The notes: a model not told the origin generated them from the letters alone. 64,000 nt of DNA from Neptunitalea lumnitzerae (GCF_027924185.1 NZ_BRVO01000001.1:992001-1056000); one strand, 5' to 3'. Counted from the stretch's first letter, positions 54,794-63,898 are shown. Numbers and translations: made by a program.

Positions 54794-57181
54794 TTTAGAA
54801 ACTTTGGTGTTAACGGTAAGTACTTCTGAAAATAACTTACCGTTTTCATCCATACCTTCAATATATAAGTTGATATTGCTGTAATGTTTAGGAATAATAA
54901 CATAATATTCTCCTGCTTCATTTTGTTGAACATTCGGAATCCAATTTAATACCCCGTAAGATTCAAAAGTATCTATGTCTGATTTGTTGTAAAGAGGGCT
55001 ATAATACTTTTTTGACGGAGTATATCCATAATTAGTTGCATAATTTTTAAATACTTTTTGTCCATTTTTTTGTGAATCTGTGCCTCTTTTGGTAAAAATA
55101 TGTATCACTCCTCCTCGTCCTCCCATACCAAAAATGGCAGCATTTTTATTAAAGAATATTTCTTCTAAGTCCCTTACCTGTAAATTAGTGAGAGAATATT
55201 GGTTGAAATCATCTACAGGGACGTTGTCTAAAAATAATACAGTACGGGCTCTTCTAAGACCACGTCTATCGAAAACATTGAAGGTTGAAATACCATCTGA
55301 ACTTACTTCAAAGCCATTTCTTCGTATTAAATTTTCAAGTGATTCAGGACTGTTTTTGTATCTTGGATGATCAAAATCTAAATATGTTCCAGTTACTCTT
55401 GAATACCCTAAAGGAAAGTGGTCTGGTTCTCCATTGATTTTATTTTCGGTAACTACTACATCAGACAATATTACGTCTGATTGAATAAAGCTGTAATTAT
55501 TAGCAACAGTGTCAATAATGTGGTTAGATGGAGCTGTTACGTATATATCATTTTCTAAAAAACTTAAAGGGAGTTTGTTAGTAGTATGAGGTTGTGGTAA
55601 AACGGTAAAATAAACTTTCGGTTTTTTATTTTTTTCGCGCTTGTTTATGAGTGAGAAATTAATTTCAGAGGAATCTATAACTGCTATGTTGTGTACTTCA
55701 AATTTATTGTTTTCATCTAAAGGTGCTTCTATAAAAAAACCATTTTCAGGAGAGAACAGTACCAGTTTGTTTTCGGGGTCATAAGAAAAATTGTTAATAC
55801 CTCCTTTTATAGAAAAACCGTTTTCGAAAGGATAGATAGCCTTGTTTGTGTAAAAAATGTCTTTCCAATCGTAACTACTCCATCCTTGTGTTAGTAGTAA
55901 TAAATCTAAATTGTAAAGTGTTTTTCTGTCTGTATTTTTAAAATAATAACTTGGGTTTTCAATAGCGCCTTTAATAAATGGAGCTAGTATAAAAGTGCTG
56001 TGGATGTTATTTTTAAAGCTGTAAGATTCTGTGTTTTCTGGTAGCGCAGACACGCTTAGGTTAAGTGAGTCCGTTGGGTTTTTAGTTTTTAAAGTAACTA
56101 AAATACTATCAGCTTCTGTAACAATATTGTTAATAGTTAGAGGTTCTATTTTAGTTCCTATAGGGTTATAAATAAGTCTTTCAGCAATAGGGTTTCCAGA
56201 AGCATCTAATAGCGTTACAATATTAATACCAGCAAACAGTTCGTCTTTTGAAATGGCAAAATCATAGGAGCTTTTGTTTTTTTCAATAGGTATATCTATA
56301 GAAGTACCTGTTCCTTCTTTATGAATAAACAGCGTGTAGTGTTGTTTGTTTAGTTTTTTACTTGTAGCAGTGTTAGTTTGAACATTAATGTTTACTAGGT
56401 CATGAATAACAGCTTCGGTTTGAATTAAAAAACCTTCTTTTTCAATATGGTTAATACTTTTTGTAATTACAGAATCATTACTTAAAGTAGCTTTCACTAT
56501 ATAAGAATTGTTTGTTTTAAGCTCTAGTGAAAATTTACCCAACCCAAACTGATTGGTTTTAAATGTGGTAATAACCTCATTTTTTTTATTTGTTACCTCA
56601 GCGTTTTTAATTACCGCTGGTTTACCATTGTCATCAATAATTTTTACACCAATAGTATTTTTAACACCTTCTAGAAAATGGCCACTTTCTGGTAATAGTT
56701 GTAAATCATAGGCTATAACTTCTTTCTGTTTATACTTTACCGACGATGAAATTATATTAAAGCTAGTGATATATGATCTGTCTTGCTTGAAGTTTTTCAT
56801 ATACTCTGTGGATGCTTTAAAATAATACGTGCCGGGAGTCAAGGTAGAGTCTATTTTAAAATTACCGTAAGAGCTACCGTTTTCTGTATAAAATGTTTTT
56901 GTAGTTATGGGTGTACCTTCATTATTAAATAAGGTAACTTGTAAATTGGAGGTAGCTAAGTATGGTTTTTCTGTTTTAGTGTTATAGATATAGGTTTTAA
57001 ACCAGAGTTCTTCTCCTGGTAGGTAGGTGCTTTTATTTAGTTGTGCATAAATAGTTTCCTGCTCCAAGTTAAAATAGTTTTCATAATGTTCAATGGTTTT
57101 TGAATTAGGATTATCGCTTTGAGAAAAACAAAGTATAGGTATTATGAAAAGTAGAATAACTAAGTGGTGTTGGAATTTCAT
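54788..57181 (-). CDS. Secreted MG2-like/TonB-plug-domain protein lacking a barrel
   Basis: A 797-residue protein from the ATG at 57181 with a signal peptide (about 1-20, LCFSQ). The N-terminal third contains macroglobulin-like domains (about 40-150: QLNKSTYLPGEELWFKTYIYN; and repeats with TLTPGTYYFKASTEYM). Central beta-rich modules follow. A TonB-receptor plug-like domain (about 590-700) includes SLENLIRRNGFEV, RRGLRRARTVLFLDNVPVDD and GMGGRGGVIHIFTKRGT. No 22-strand barrel follows; about 90 residues remain. Such plug-carrying proteins are frequent in Flavobacteria, with unknown roles at the outer membrane. Confidence 0.75.
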   Translation of the reverse strand: MKFQHHLVILLFIIPILCFSQSDNPNSKTIEHYENYFNLEQETIYAQLNKSTYLPGEELWFKTYIYNTKTEKPYLATSNLQVTLFNNEGTPITTKTFYTENGSSYGNFKIDSTLTPGTYYFKASTEYMKNFKQDRSYITSFNIISSSVKYKQKEVIAYDLQLLPESGHFLEGVKNTIGVKIIDDNGKPAVIKNAEVTNKKNEVITTFKTNQFGLGKFSLELKTNNSYIVKATLSNDSVITKSINHIEKEGFLIQTEAVIHDLVNINVQTNTATSKKLNKQHYTLFIHKEGTGTSIDIPIEKNKSSYDFAISKDELFAGINIVTLLDASGNPIAERLIYNPIGTKIEPLTINNIVTEADSILVTLKTKNPTDSLNLSVSALPENTESYSFKNNIHSTFILAPFIKGAIENPSYYFKNTDRKTLYNLDLLLLTQGWSSYDWKDIFYTNKAIYPFENGFSIKGGINNFSYDPENKLVLFSPENGFFIEAPLDENNKFEVHNIAVIDSSEINFSLINKREKNKKPKVYFTVLPQPHTTNKLPLSFLENDIYVTAPSNHIIDTVANNYSFIQSDVILSDVVVTENKINGEPDHFPLGYSRVTGTYLDFDHPRYKNSPESLENLIRRNGFEVSSDGISTFNVFDRRGLRRARTVLFLDNVPVDDFNQYSLTNLQVRDLEEIFFNKNAAIFGMGGRGGVIHIFTKRGTDSQKNGQKVFKNYATNYGYTPSKKYYSPLYNKSDIDTFESYGVLNWIPNVQQNEAGEYYVIIPKHYSNINLYIEGMDENGKLFSEVLTVNTKVSKL

Positions 57182-57216
57182 CTTAACATATTGAAAGTTG
57201 TTTGCTAAAAATAACG

Positions 57217-57264
57217 AAATAAAATCTGATAACAAGATAATGTTTATGCTAACAGATTTTATTT
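57217..57264. repeat. 12-bp inverted repeat between hydrolase and plug-protein genes
   Basis: Perfect arms AAATAAAATCTG / CAGATTTTATTT with a 24-base loop, in the 138-bp gap between two minus-strand genes. It may be a terminator for the hydrolase or a control element for the plug-protein gene; it lacks GC pairs. Confidence 0.45.
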
Positions 57265-57319
57265 AATGTTTTTAACATTACACATCGTAAATCTAGTTTT
57301 ATAATAAACATTCGTTTAT

Positions 57320-58252
57320 TTACTTAGAAGAAGAAAGTGCTTGTATCCAATTATAGCATAAAACAGTCCATTCGCTTAATCCTTTTGTATCATATCCAAA
57401 TGCAAAACCATGTCCACCTTTTGGAAATAAATGCATTTCTACAGGGACCTCTTTTTTTGTAAGTGCATCAAAAAATAATAACGAATTTTGAACAGGAACA
57501 GCACCATCATCTGTGGCATGTATTAAAAATGTAGGAGGTGTATCTGTGGTTACTTGCAATTCATTAGAGTATTGATTAATGAGTTTCTCGCTAGCATCTT
57601 TCCCTAAAAGATTTATTTGAGAACCTTCATGGGTAATGTCTTTCTTCATACTAATTACAGGGTATACCAAAGCCATAAAATCAGGGCGTGCACTTAGCTG
57701 ATCTAAACTATCTGACTTAGGGTAAACTTCTCGGTTATACTGAGTACCTAAAGTACTAGCCAAGTGGCCACCAGCGGAAAATCCCATTACGCCAATTTTA
57801 CCTTCTTCTAAGTGAAATTCGGTCATACGTCCTTTAATAATGCGCATAGCTCGTTGTGCATCTTGTAACGGAGCTAGGTTAGGAGTTTTTACAGAAGCAT
57901 CTCCAGGCAATCTGTATTTTAAAACAAAAGCTGCAATGCCTTTAGCGTTTAACCATTTTGCAATATCGGTGCCTTCCCAATCATACGCTAAACCGCCGTA
58001 ACCACCTCCCGGGCATATAAGTACTCCGGCTCCCGTAGCAATTCTTCTTGTGGGTAAGTATACATCTATGCTTGGAGTTTGTACGTGGGTAATCCAAAGA
58101 ATATGGTTTGCATTAGAGGCCTCTTCTTTAGAGCTGCTGGTTACGTGGTTAGGTATATCGTTAGGCCATAGGTTTATAGTGTATTCATTTGTGGTTTGAG
58201 CATGTAATGCACTTCCTAGTACAGTACAAGCTATAAGAATAAGCGTTTTCAT
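57320..58252 (-). CDS. Secreted alpha/beta hydrolase, acetyl-esterase/lipase type
   Basis: A 310-residue protein with a signal peptide (about 1-18, LHAQT). The fold markers are the oxyanion-hole region LICPGGGYGGLAYDWEG, nucleophile elbow GFSAGG, the Asp in HATDDGAVP and the catalytic His in KGGHGF. It belongs to the BD-FAE/acetylxylan-esterase-like group (COG0657-like), which removes acetyl groups from sugars or polysaccharides. Periplasmic or extracellular. Its substrate is not implied by the neighbours. Divergent from the siderophore receptor across a 208-bp control region. Confidence 0.87.
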   Translation of the reverse strand: MKTLILIACTVLGSALHAQTTNEYTINLWPNDIPNHVTSSSKEEASNANHILWITHVQTPSIDVYLPTRRIATGAGVLICPGGGYGGLAYDWEGTDIAKWLNAKGIAAFVLKYRLPGDASVKTPNLAPLQDAQRAMRIIKGRMTEFHLEEGKIGVMGFSAGGHLASTLGTQYNREVYPKSDSLDQLSARPDFMALVYPVISMKKDITHEGSQINLLGKDASEKLINQYSNELQVTTDTPPTFLIHATDDGAVPVQNSLLFFDALTKKEVPVEMHLFPKGGHGFAFGYDTKGLSEWTVLCYNWIQALSSSK

Positions 58253-58351
58253 AAAAAGTGTATTTATTGATGCTTATAAAAGTACAGAAAACGCTGTAGT
58301 AGTTGTTTTGAAAAGCCCTAATTTTTTTGAGTCGGATTACTTTAGTCTCTT

Positions 58352-58370
58352 ATTTTAAATTATTCTAAAT
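58352..58370. promoter_or_regulatory. Fur-box-like site 1
   Basis: A 19-base dyad with half-sites ATTTTAAAT and ATTCTAAAT around one T. It agrees with the Bacteroidota Fur consensus of the ATTTAGAAT-N-ATTCTAAAT type at most positions. It lies directly upstream of the -33 box of the receptor promoter. Confidence 0.55.
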
Positions 58371-58374
58371 AAAT

Positions 58375-58406
58375 TTTGTGTAAGTCGTTTTTGCATTATA
58401 CATTTG
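58375..58406 (+). promoter_or_regulatory. Promoter of the siderophore-receptor operon
   Basis: TTTG (58375-58378), 20 bases, then TACATTTG (58399-58406). This is the best full match in the window to the Bacteroidota TTTG-N19-TANNTTTG promoter. Fur-box-like sites flank it on both sides, suggesting iron repression. Confidence 0.7.
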
Positions 58407-58414
58407 CCGTGTTT

Positions 58415-58433
58415 ATTTAAACTAATTCTAAAT
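58415..58433. promoter_or_regulatory. Fur-box-like site 2
   Basis: Half-sites ATTTAAACT and ATTCTAAAT around one A. It covers the predicted transcription start, 28 bp before the receptor ATG. It is 63 bp downstream of site 1, six helical turns, so both could be bound from the same face. Confidence 0.55.
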
Positions 58434-58460
58434 AATTTACAGAACTCAAAAATATAACTA

Positions 58461-60908
58461 ATGAGAAATGTGTTAGCCATTGTGTTTTTATTATTAGGGG
58501 TATATTCAGCCTCAGCACAATCAGGGAAGATTACAGGTAATGTGCAAGACGAAAAAATGCAAATGCCAATTGTATATGCTAATGTTACTTTAGTAAATAC
58601 AGCTATTGGAGCAACTACCGATGTAAATGGAGATTTTACATTAAATAACGTTCCTGTTGGTAGTTATAAACTAAAAATTACCGCTATAGGGTATACCTCT
58701 TTTAGCCAATCTATAGAGGTTTCTGCAAATGAGACTGTTACTATAGGAACTGTTAACTTAAAAGAGGATACAGAAGTATTAAATGAGGTAGTGGTTCAGA
58801 ATAGCAGAGCTAATAAATTTACAAAAGAAAAGAGTGTTACTGTTGCTAAAATGGACTTGAAGGATATTGAAAACCCTCAGGTGTATAACGTAATTTCTTC
58901 AACAGTGTTAGAAGAGCAGATAGTAACTAATTTTGATGACGCTTTAAAAAATGCTCCAGGTATTGATAAATTATGGGAGTCTACTGGTAGAGGTTCAGAT
59001 GGTGCTGGATATTATTCTTTAAGAGGTTTTTCTGTACAACCAACTATGGTGAATGGATTGCCCGCTTTGACTAACGGAAGTCCTGACCCTGCAAATATTG
59101 AAAGTATAGAAGTAATTAAAGGACCTTCAGGAACTTTATTTGGTAGCTCACTTATCTCATATGGTGGACTTATTAATTTGAATACCAAACAACCTTTTTA
59201 CGGGTATAAAGGTCAAGTTTCTTATACAGGAGGTAGTTATGGGTTAAACCGTGTAACTGCCGATGTAAATGCATTGTTAAGTGACGAGAAACAAATTGCT
59301 ATGCGTGTTAATACGGCTTACCATACGCAAAATAGTTTTCAGGATGCAGGTTTTAGAAAATCGTTCTTTGTAGCTCCGTCTTTAGCGTATCAGGTAAACG
59401 ATAAGTTATCTTTTCATATCAATACTGAGTTTTATACAGGGAAGAGTACCAACCAAACCATGTTGTTTTTAGATAGAGGTACCGAGTTAAGAGTACATAA
59501 TCTTGATGAGTTAGGGTACGATCATAAAAGATCTTATACTAGTAACGATTTATATATAGAAACACCTTCATACAGCCTACAGGGGCAAATGCGTTATAAG
59601 ATTAATGATCAGTGGACATCGCAAACAGCGTACTCACGTTCTAGCGCAAAATCTGAGGGTATCTACTCTTATATTTACGAGATTACACGATATACCCCAA
59701 TGACAGAAGGGGTGGTTTTTCAGCGTTATTTTAACGATCAGAATTCTGAAACACTTGGTACAGACATTCAACAGAACTTTATTGGTGAGTTTAACATAGG
59801 TTCCGTTAAGAACAAAATGGTAGTTGGGTTAGACTACTTTAACCAAACAGTAATTAATAATGGTTCTGGCTATGTATCTAATGGTATGATTTATATTGGA
59901 GATGATCTTGCTGGTTTTAACCAAAATGTATTAGGTGTTACAGATGCAAGTCAGTATACAGATGATACAGGTGTGCTAACACACGCAGGTAGTTATGCTT
60001 TATTGGCTAATACTTCGGCTAATATATCAAAATCAAGTCAGGAAATTTATAGTGCTTATGCTTCTGATGTGGTATACATTTTACCTCAATTATCTGCTAT
60101 GGCAAGTTTACGTGTAGATCATTTTTCTAATGATGAATATAACCAAACGGTATTATCTCCAAAATTCGGAATCGTTTATCAGCCTATACTAGATAAGGTT
60201 TCTTTATTTGCTAATTATATGGATGGTTTCTCTAATGTAGGGTTTGCATCAGACCAAATTGAGGGGCAAGAGGTTGTTAGAAGCTTTGACCCTGAGCATG
60301 CTACGCAGTTAGAGTTTGGTACAAAGTTAAATCTGCTAGATGGTAAACTAGCAGCTACATTTAGTTACTACGATATTAATGTGAAGGATATGGTTTATAG
60401 TATTACACAAGATGCTGTAGACCCTAATATAGCTTACAACACTATAAACCTTCAAAATGGAGAGCAAGAGAGCAAAGGTTTTGAAGCAAGTGTTATAGCA
60501 AACCCTTTTAAAGGATTCAATATTATTGCAGGTTATAGTTATAACGATAGTAAGTTGGTAGAAGGAGATGCAGACTTTATGGGAAGAAGACCAGAAAGCG
60601 CAGGTCCGCAGAACTTAGCAAACCTTTGGGCTAGCTATAAATTTACCGGAGGAACTTTAAATGGTTTCGGACTTGGATTTGGTGGTAACTATGCAAGTGA
60701 GAACAAAATTTTTAATAGAAACCTTGGGGGTACGTTTGCCTTAGATTCATACACTGTATTAAACGCTTCTGTATTTTATGGGAATGAAGACTTTAGACTT
60801 GGTTTAAAGCTTGATAATATTGCAAACAAAGAATATTATAAAGGATGGTCTACTATTAGCCCACAGATGTTAAGAAGTATATCCGCCAACTTTACATATA
60901 TGTTCTAG
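58461..60908 (+). CDS. TonB-dependent siderophore receptor
   Basis: An 815-residue outer-membrane receptor. The signal peptide ends SASAQ. A carboxypeptidase-D-like domain (about 24-110: ITGNVQDEKMQMPIVYANVTLVNTAIGATTDVNGDF) is followed by the plug (about 135-245), with VTNFDDALKNAPGIDKLWESTGRGSDGAGYYSLRGFSVQPTMVNG and IEVIKGPSGTLFGSS. The barrel ends in NFTYMF with a terminal Phe. The plug motif is of the FhuE/FpvA ferric siderophore group. The operon downstream and the Fur-like sites support iron uptake; the ligand is unknown. Confidence 0.93.
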   Translation: MRNVLAIVFLLLGVYSASAQSGKITGNVQDEKMQMPIVYANVTLVNTAIGATTDVNGDFTLNNVPVGSYKLKITAIGYTSFSQSIEVSANETVTIGTVNLKEDTEVLNEVVVQNSRANKFTKEKSVTVAKMDLKDIENPQVYNVISSTVLEEQIVTNFDDALKNAPGIDKLWESTGRGSDGAGYYSLRGFSVQPTMVNGLPALTNGSPDPANIESIEVIKGPSGTLFGSSLISYGGLINLNTKQPFYGYKGQVSYTGGSYGLNRVTADVNALLSDEKQIAMRVNTAYHTQNSFQDAGFRKSFFVAPSLAYQVNDKLSFHINTEFYTGKSTNQTMLFLDRGTELRVHNLDELGYDHKRSYTSNDLYIETPSYSLQGQMRYKINDQWTSQTAYSRSSAKSEGIYSYIYEITRYTPMTEGVVFQRYFNDQNSETLGTDIQQNFIGEFNIGSVKNKMVVGLDYFNQTVINNGSGYVSNGMIYIGDDLAGFNQNVLGVTDASQYTDDTGVLTHAGSYALLANTSANISKSSQEIYSAYASDVVYILPQLSAMASLRVDHFSNDEYNQTVLSPKFGIVYQPILDKVSLFANYMDGFSNVGFASDQIEGQEVVRSFDPEHATQLEFGTKLNLLDGKLAATFSYYDINVKDMVYSITQDAVDPNIAYNTINLQNGEQESKGFEASVIANPFKGFNIIAGYSYNDSKLVEGDADFMGRRPESAGPQNLANLWASYKFTGGTLNGFGLGFGGNYASENKIFNRNLGGTFALDSYTVLNASVFYGNEDFRLGLKLDNIANKEYYKGWSTISPQMLRSISANFTYMF

Positions 60909-60924
60909 ATTATTATTTGGTGGT

Positions 60925-60962
60925 AAGAGTCGGATGTAACACTTGTTCTCCGGCTCTTTTTT
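60925..60962 (+). terminator. Terminator/attenuator between receptor and the DUF4198-like gene
   Basis: 10-bp stem AAGAGTCGGA / TCCGGCTCTT (one G-T pair) with a 14-base loop and T6. It sits inside an apparently continuous operon, so it likely reduces expression of the downstream genes relative to the receptor. Confidence 0.85.
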
Positions 60963-60975
60963 ATATAACTATAGT

Positions 60976-61701
60976 ATGATGAGAAAAACAATTTTTTTAA
61001 GTGTATTGTTTCTATTAGTAAGCCTTCCGGCTTTTTCGCATTTTATGTGGATAGAAACCAATGCAATAGGTAATAAAGACAAAGAGCATATTGTAAAAGT
61101 ACATTACGGGGAGTATTCTTATGGGGTGTATGAAGAAGTAGGAGGGGATACCTTTAATAAGGTTAAAAACTTTACTTTGTGGTTGGTAGCACCAGATGGA
61201 ACCAAAGAGGTTTTAGAGGTTTCGCCAGAAGCTAATTTTTATAAGGCTACTTTTAAACCTTCTCAAAAAGGAGTATACACCGTATTGTTAGATAATAACG
61301 ACATAGAAGTTATTGACTTTACGAAATATGATTTTGGTATTTTTAAAACTCATTATCACTCGGCAACTACTATAGATGTTGGAAGTGGTAACATAAACTC
61401 AGTAGCTGATAATGCTTCGGGAATTGCAGTAAAGAGAGTTGAGGCAGAAAAAGGTAAAGTGAAGTTTCAAGTGCTATACAAAGGCACACCATTAGCTAAA
61501 AATGAAGTAGCTATTTATATGGCAGACCAATGGTCTAAGAAGTTAACAACCGATGATGAAGGGTATATTACTTTTACATTACCTTTTAATACCCAGTATG
61601 TTTTAGAAACTACTATTAAAGAAGAAGTGCCAGGAGTTTTTAGAGGTAAAGCATATGAGTTTATTTGGCACTGTGCAACGTATACTATTTTAAATAATTA
61701 A
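60976..61701 (+). CDS. DUF4198-like periplasmic protein of an iron-uptake operon
   Basis: A 241-residue protein from the first of two adjacent ATGs at 60976, with a signal peptide (about 1-20, LPAFSH). The mature N-terminus HFMWIETN is His-rich. Two immunoglobulin-like domains follow, the second (about 145-215: GTPLAKNEVAIYMADQWSKKLTTDDEGYITFTLPF) typical of DUF4198/CbiK-like metal-uptake-associated proteins. It may bind metal or complexes during uptake. An upstream in-frame start at 60943 lies in the terminator and is unlikely. Confidence 0.7.
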   Translation: MMRKTIFLSVLFLLVSLPAFSHFMWIETNAIGNKDKEHIVKVHYGEYSYGVYEEVGGDTFNKVKNFTLWLVAPDGTKEVLEVSPEANFYKATFKPSQKGVYTVLLDNNDIEVIDFTKYDFGIFKTHYHSATTIDVGSGNINSVADNASGIAVKRVEAEKGKVKFQVLYKGTPLAKNEVAIYMADQWSKKLTTDDEGYITFTLPFNTQYVLETTIKEEVPGVFRGKAYEFIWHCATYTILNN

Positions 61702-61703
61702 AG

Positions 61704-62033
61704 ATGTTTACCATAAGCTGTTTAATTTTACTACTTGGTTTTTTAGGCCTATACAGCACTTCTCAAAGAGCTGTGTTTGTGGTTTCTGATAATCTTTTGG
61801 CAGCACTAAAAAAAAATGTAATGACCACAAAATTAATAAGTGGTGTATTATTGTCGGTAGCACTAGTATTGTTTACAGTAGCTTTTGGCTTAGGAAGTGG
61901 CATATTATTGTATGTTATTGCCTTGATGACACTTGGGGGAATGGTAATTATTTTACAGCCTTTAGGTTTGTTTAAAACAGTACCCCTTGTTATTTTTTTA
62001 GTATGTTGTGTTATAATTGAATACATAGTATAA
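61704..62033 (+). CDS. Small membrane protein, DUF3325-like
   Basis: A 109-residue protein with about four helices (3-18, 42-60, 65-85, 90-108) and GFLGLYSTSQRAVFV near the N-terminus. Its position, next to another small membrane protein and a PepSY protein after a siderophore receptor, matches the DUF3325/DUF3649/PepSY cluster seen in iron operons of other bacteria. The family call is inference from pattern and context. It starts 2 bp after the preceding stop and overlaps the next gene by 1 bp. Confidence 0.6.
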   Translation: MFTISCLILLLGFLGLYSTSQRAVFVVSDNLLAALKKNVMTTKLISGVLLSVALVLFTVAFGLGSGILLYVIALMTLGGMVIILQPLGLFKTVPLVIFLVCCVIIEYIV

Positions 62034-62317
62034 TGCCTGCAAATAAAAAATATTTATCGCAAAGCAGAGGGCAACGCATAGCCAAGTTTACTGCTGGTTT
62101 TATTGGTGGTTATCTAGTGGCAATGTCATTTCATTTAGCCGTTGCAGCTTGGTTTCATACTGTAAATGTTGTTATAACATCTACTTTTTCAGCTTTTTTA
62201 CTTTGGGCAGGTTTAATGATAGTGGCCTACTTAGGTAAAAACGGGTGGAAAATGTGGGGCTGGTATTTATTAGCTACAGCCATATTTTTAGGGATTATGT
62301 ATTTAGGAATTAGTTAG
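62033..62317 (+). CDS. Small membrane protein, DUF3649-like
   Basis: A 94-residue protein with a basic N-terminus (KKYLSQSRGQRIAKF) and three helices: FIGGYLVAMSFHLAVAAWF (about 23-41), VVITSTFSAFLLWAGLMIVAYLG (about 45-67) and a last one near 75-92. The GGY motif and alternating small residues recall DUF3649 proteins associated with PepSY iron reductases. ATG overlaps the previous stop (TAATG). Probably a subunit of the PepSY reductase complex. Confidence 0.6.
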   Translation: MPANKKYLSQSRGQRIAKFTAGFIGGYLVAMSFHLAVAAWFHTVNVVITSTFSAFLLWAGLMIVAYLGKNGWKMWGWYLLATAIFLGIMYLGIS

Positions 62318-62325
62318 CTTATCAT

Positions 62326-63864
62326 ATGAAAAACAGACCATATAATATTTTTTTCCATTTACACACCGTTAGCGGTATTGTAATTAGTGTATTGCTGTAT
62401 GTTATTTTCTTTACAGGCTCGTTTTCATTTTTTAGAGATGAAATTGTGAACTGGGAGCGAAACGACCCAATGGTTTCTTCAACAGAAATGCACTTGAATA
62501 TAGATGAGGCATTAGATACGTTGGCTACTAGATATGTGCTTAAAGGGAGAGATATTACTTTTAAAAAGTATTATGAAGAGCACCAGCCTGCGGTGAGTTT
62601 AGGAGCTTCTAAAGACACCCTTATAGCTGAAGCCGATAGGGCAGGAGCTTTTTTCTATCTGCATGATGAAAAATTTACAGAGCAAAGTTATCCTGAATCG
62701 TATAATCTAGGAGAGTTTTTATATCGTTTACATTTTTTTGCACAAATACCTTATCCGTATGGATATTATTTAAGTGGGTTTACAGCTTTCTTTTTTCTGT
62801 TTGCGCTTATTACAGGTATCCTAATACACTGGGATAAAATTGTAAGCAATTTTTATATTTTCAGGCCTAAAGCTAAGCTAAAGGTGTTGTGGACAGATGC
62901 CCATACTGCTTTAGGTACCATTGGCTTTCCGTTTCAATTGGTGTATGCTATTACAGGTGCTTTTTTCATGATTCAGCTATTGTTAGTAGCTCCTTATGCC
63001 GTAGTTTTTTTTAATAAAGACAAGCAAGAGTTAATGCAAGCTTTAGAATTTACAGATCCGGTTTATGAATATGCGGGTGAAGATTTAGGGAAACCATTTT
63101 CAGTAGAAAAATACATTACAGAAACCAAACAAAGCTGGCGAGATTTTAATGTAACAAAAATAGGTGTGTTTAACTATGCCGATGCTAATATGCATGTATA
63201 TGTAGAGGGGCAGTTAAACCCCGATAGTAGGTTTACCGGAATAGGAAAAGTAAGTTATAAGGTAGCGGATGGTAGTGCAACAGTTATTAAGAACCCATAT
63301 ACAGGTAACTCTTATTTAGATGGGGTTAAAACTGCCGTCTACAGATTGCATTATGGAGATTATGCAGGCTACCCTTTACGCATTATTAGTTTTGTAATGG
63401 GTATTATTGGGTGTGTGGTTATATTATCTGGTGTATTAATATGGTTAAATGCCCGTAATAAAAAGAATACTCCTGAAAAGGAGAAAAGGTATAATAATAG
63501 TGTAGCAAATATATACCTCTCTATTTGCTTAAGTATGTATCCTATAACAGCGCTAGCCTTTTTGGTGGTGAAAATAAAAGGGGGGAGTGGTATGAGCTTT
63601 CTGTATTGGTTTTATTTTATAGGATGGTTGTTACTAAGTGTATTATTTATGCTGAAGAAAAACAATACGTTTACTAACAAATATACGCTTTTATTAGGCA
63701 GTTTTTTTGGTTTAATGGTTCCTATAGTTAATGGGGTTATGACTGGAAATTGGTTTTGGTTGGCGCTTGCAGAAAATAATATACACTCGTTTTTTATAGA
63801 TGTATTTTGGTTGGTATTGTCTTTACTTACTTTTTACGGCTTTTTAAAGGTTAAAAGTACATAG
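62326..63864 (+). CDS. PepSY-domain inner-membrane protein, putative siderophore-iron reductase
   Basis: A 512-residue protein of the PepSY-associated TM family. Helix 1 (about 13-33) carries FHLHTVSGIVISVLLYVIFFTGSFSFF. A PepSY periplasmic domain (about 40-135) is followed by helix 2 (about 148-168, LITGILIHWDKI), helix 3 with WTDAHTALGTIGFPFQLVYAITGAFF, a second periplasmic domain (about 225-345), and helix 4 with IIGCVVILSGVLIW. Three to four more helices form the C-terminal part. Conserved His residues in the helices could bind heme. Related proteins such as FpvG and FegB reduce ferric siderophores. Last gene of the iron operon. Confidence 0.83.
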   Translation: MKNRPYNIFFHLHTVSGIVISVLLYVIFFTGSFSFFRDEIVNWERNDPMVSSTEMHLNIDEALDTLATRYVLKGRDITFKKYYEEHQPAVSLGASKDTLIAEADRAGAFFYLHDEKFTEQSYPESYNLGEFLYRLHFFAQIPYPYGYYLSGFTAFFFLFALITGILIHWDKIVSNFYIFRPKAKLKVLWTDAHTALGTIGFPFQLVYAITGAFFMIQLLLVAPYAVVFFNKDKQELMQALEFTDPVYEYAGEDLGKPFSVEKYITETKQSWRDFNVTKIGVFNYADANMHVYVEGQLNPDSRFTGIGKVSYKVADGSATVIKNPYTGNSYLDGVKTAVYRLHYGDYAGYPLRIISFVMGIIGCVVILSGVLIWLNARNKKNTPEKEKRYNNSVANIYLSICLSMYPITALAFLVVKIKGGSGMSFLYWFYFIGWLLLSVLFMLKKNNTFTNKYTLLLGSFFGLMVPIVNGVMTGNWFWLALAENNIHSFFIDVFWLVLSLLTFYGFLKVKST

Positions 63865-63898
63865 AATAGATTGTCAATATTATTGTAATAGAACTAAT

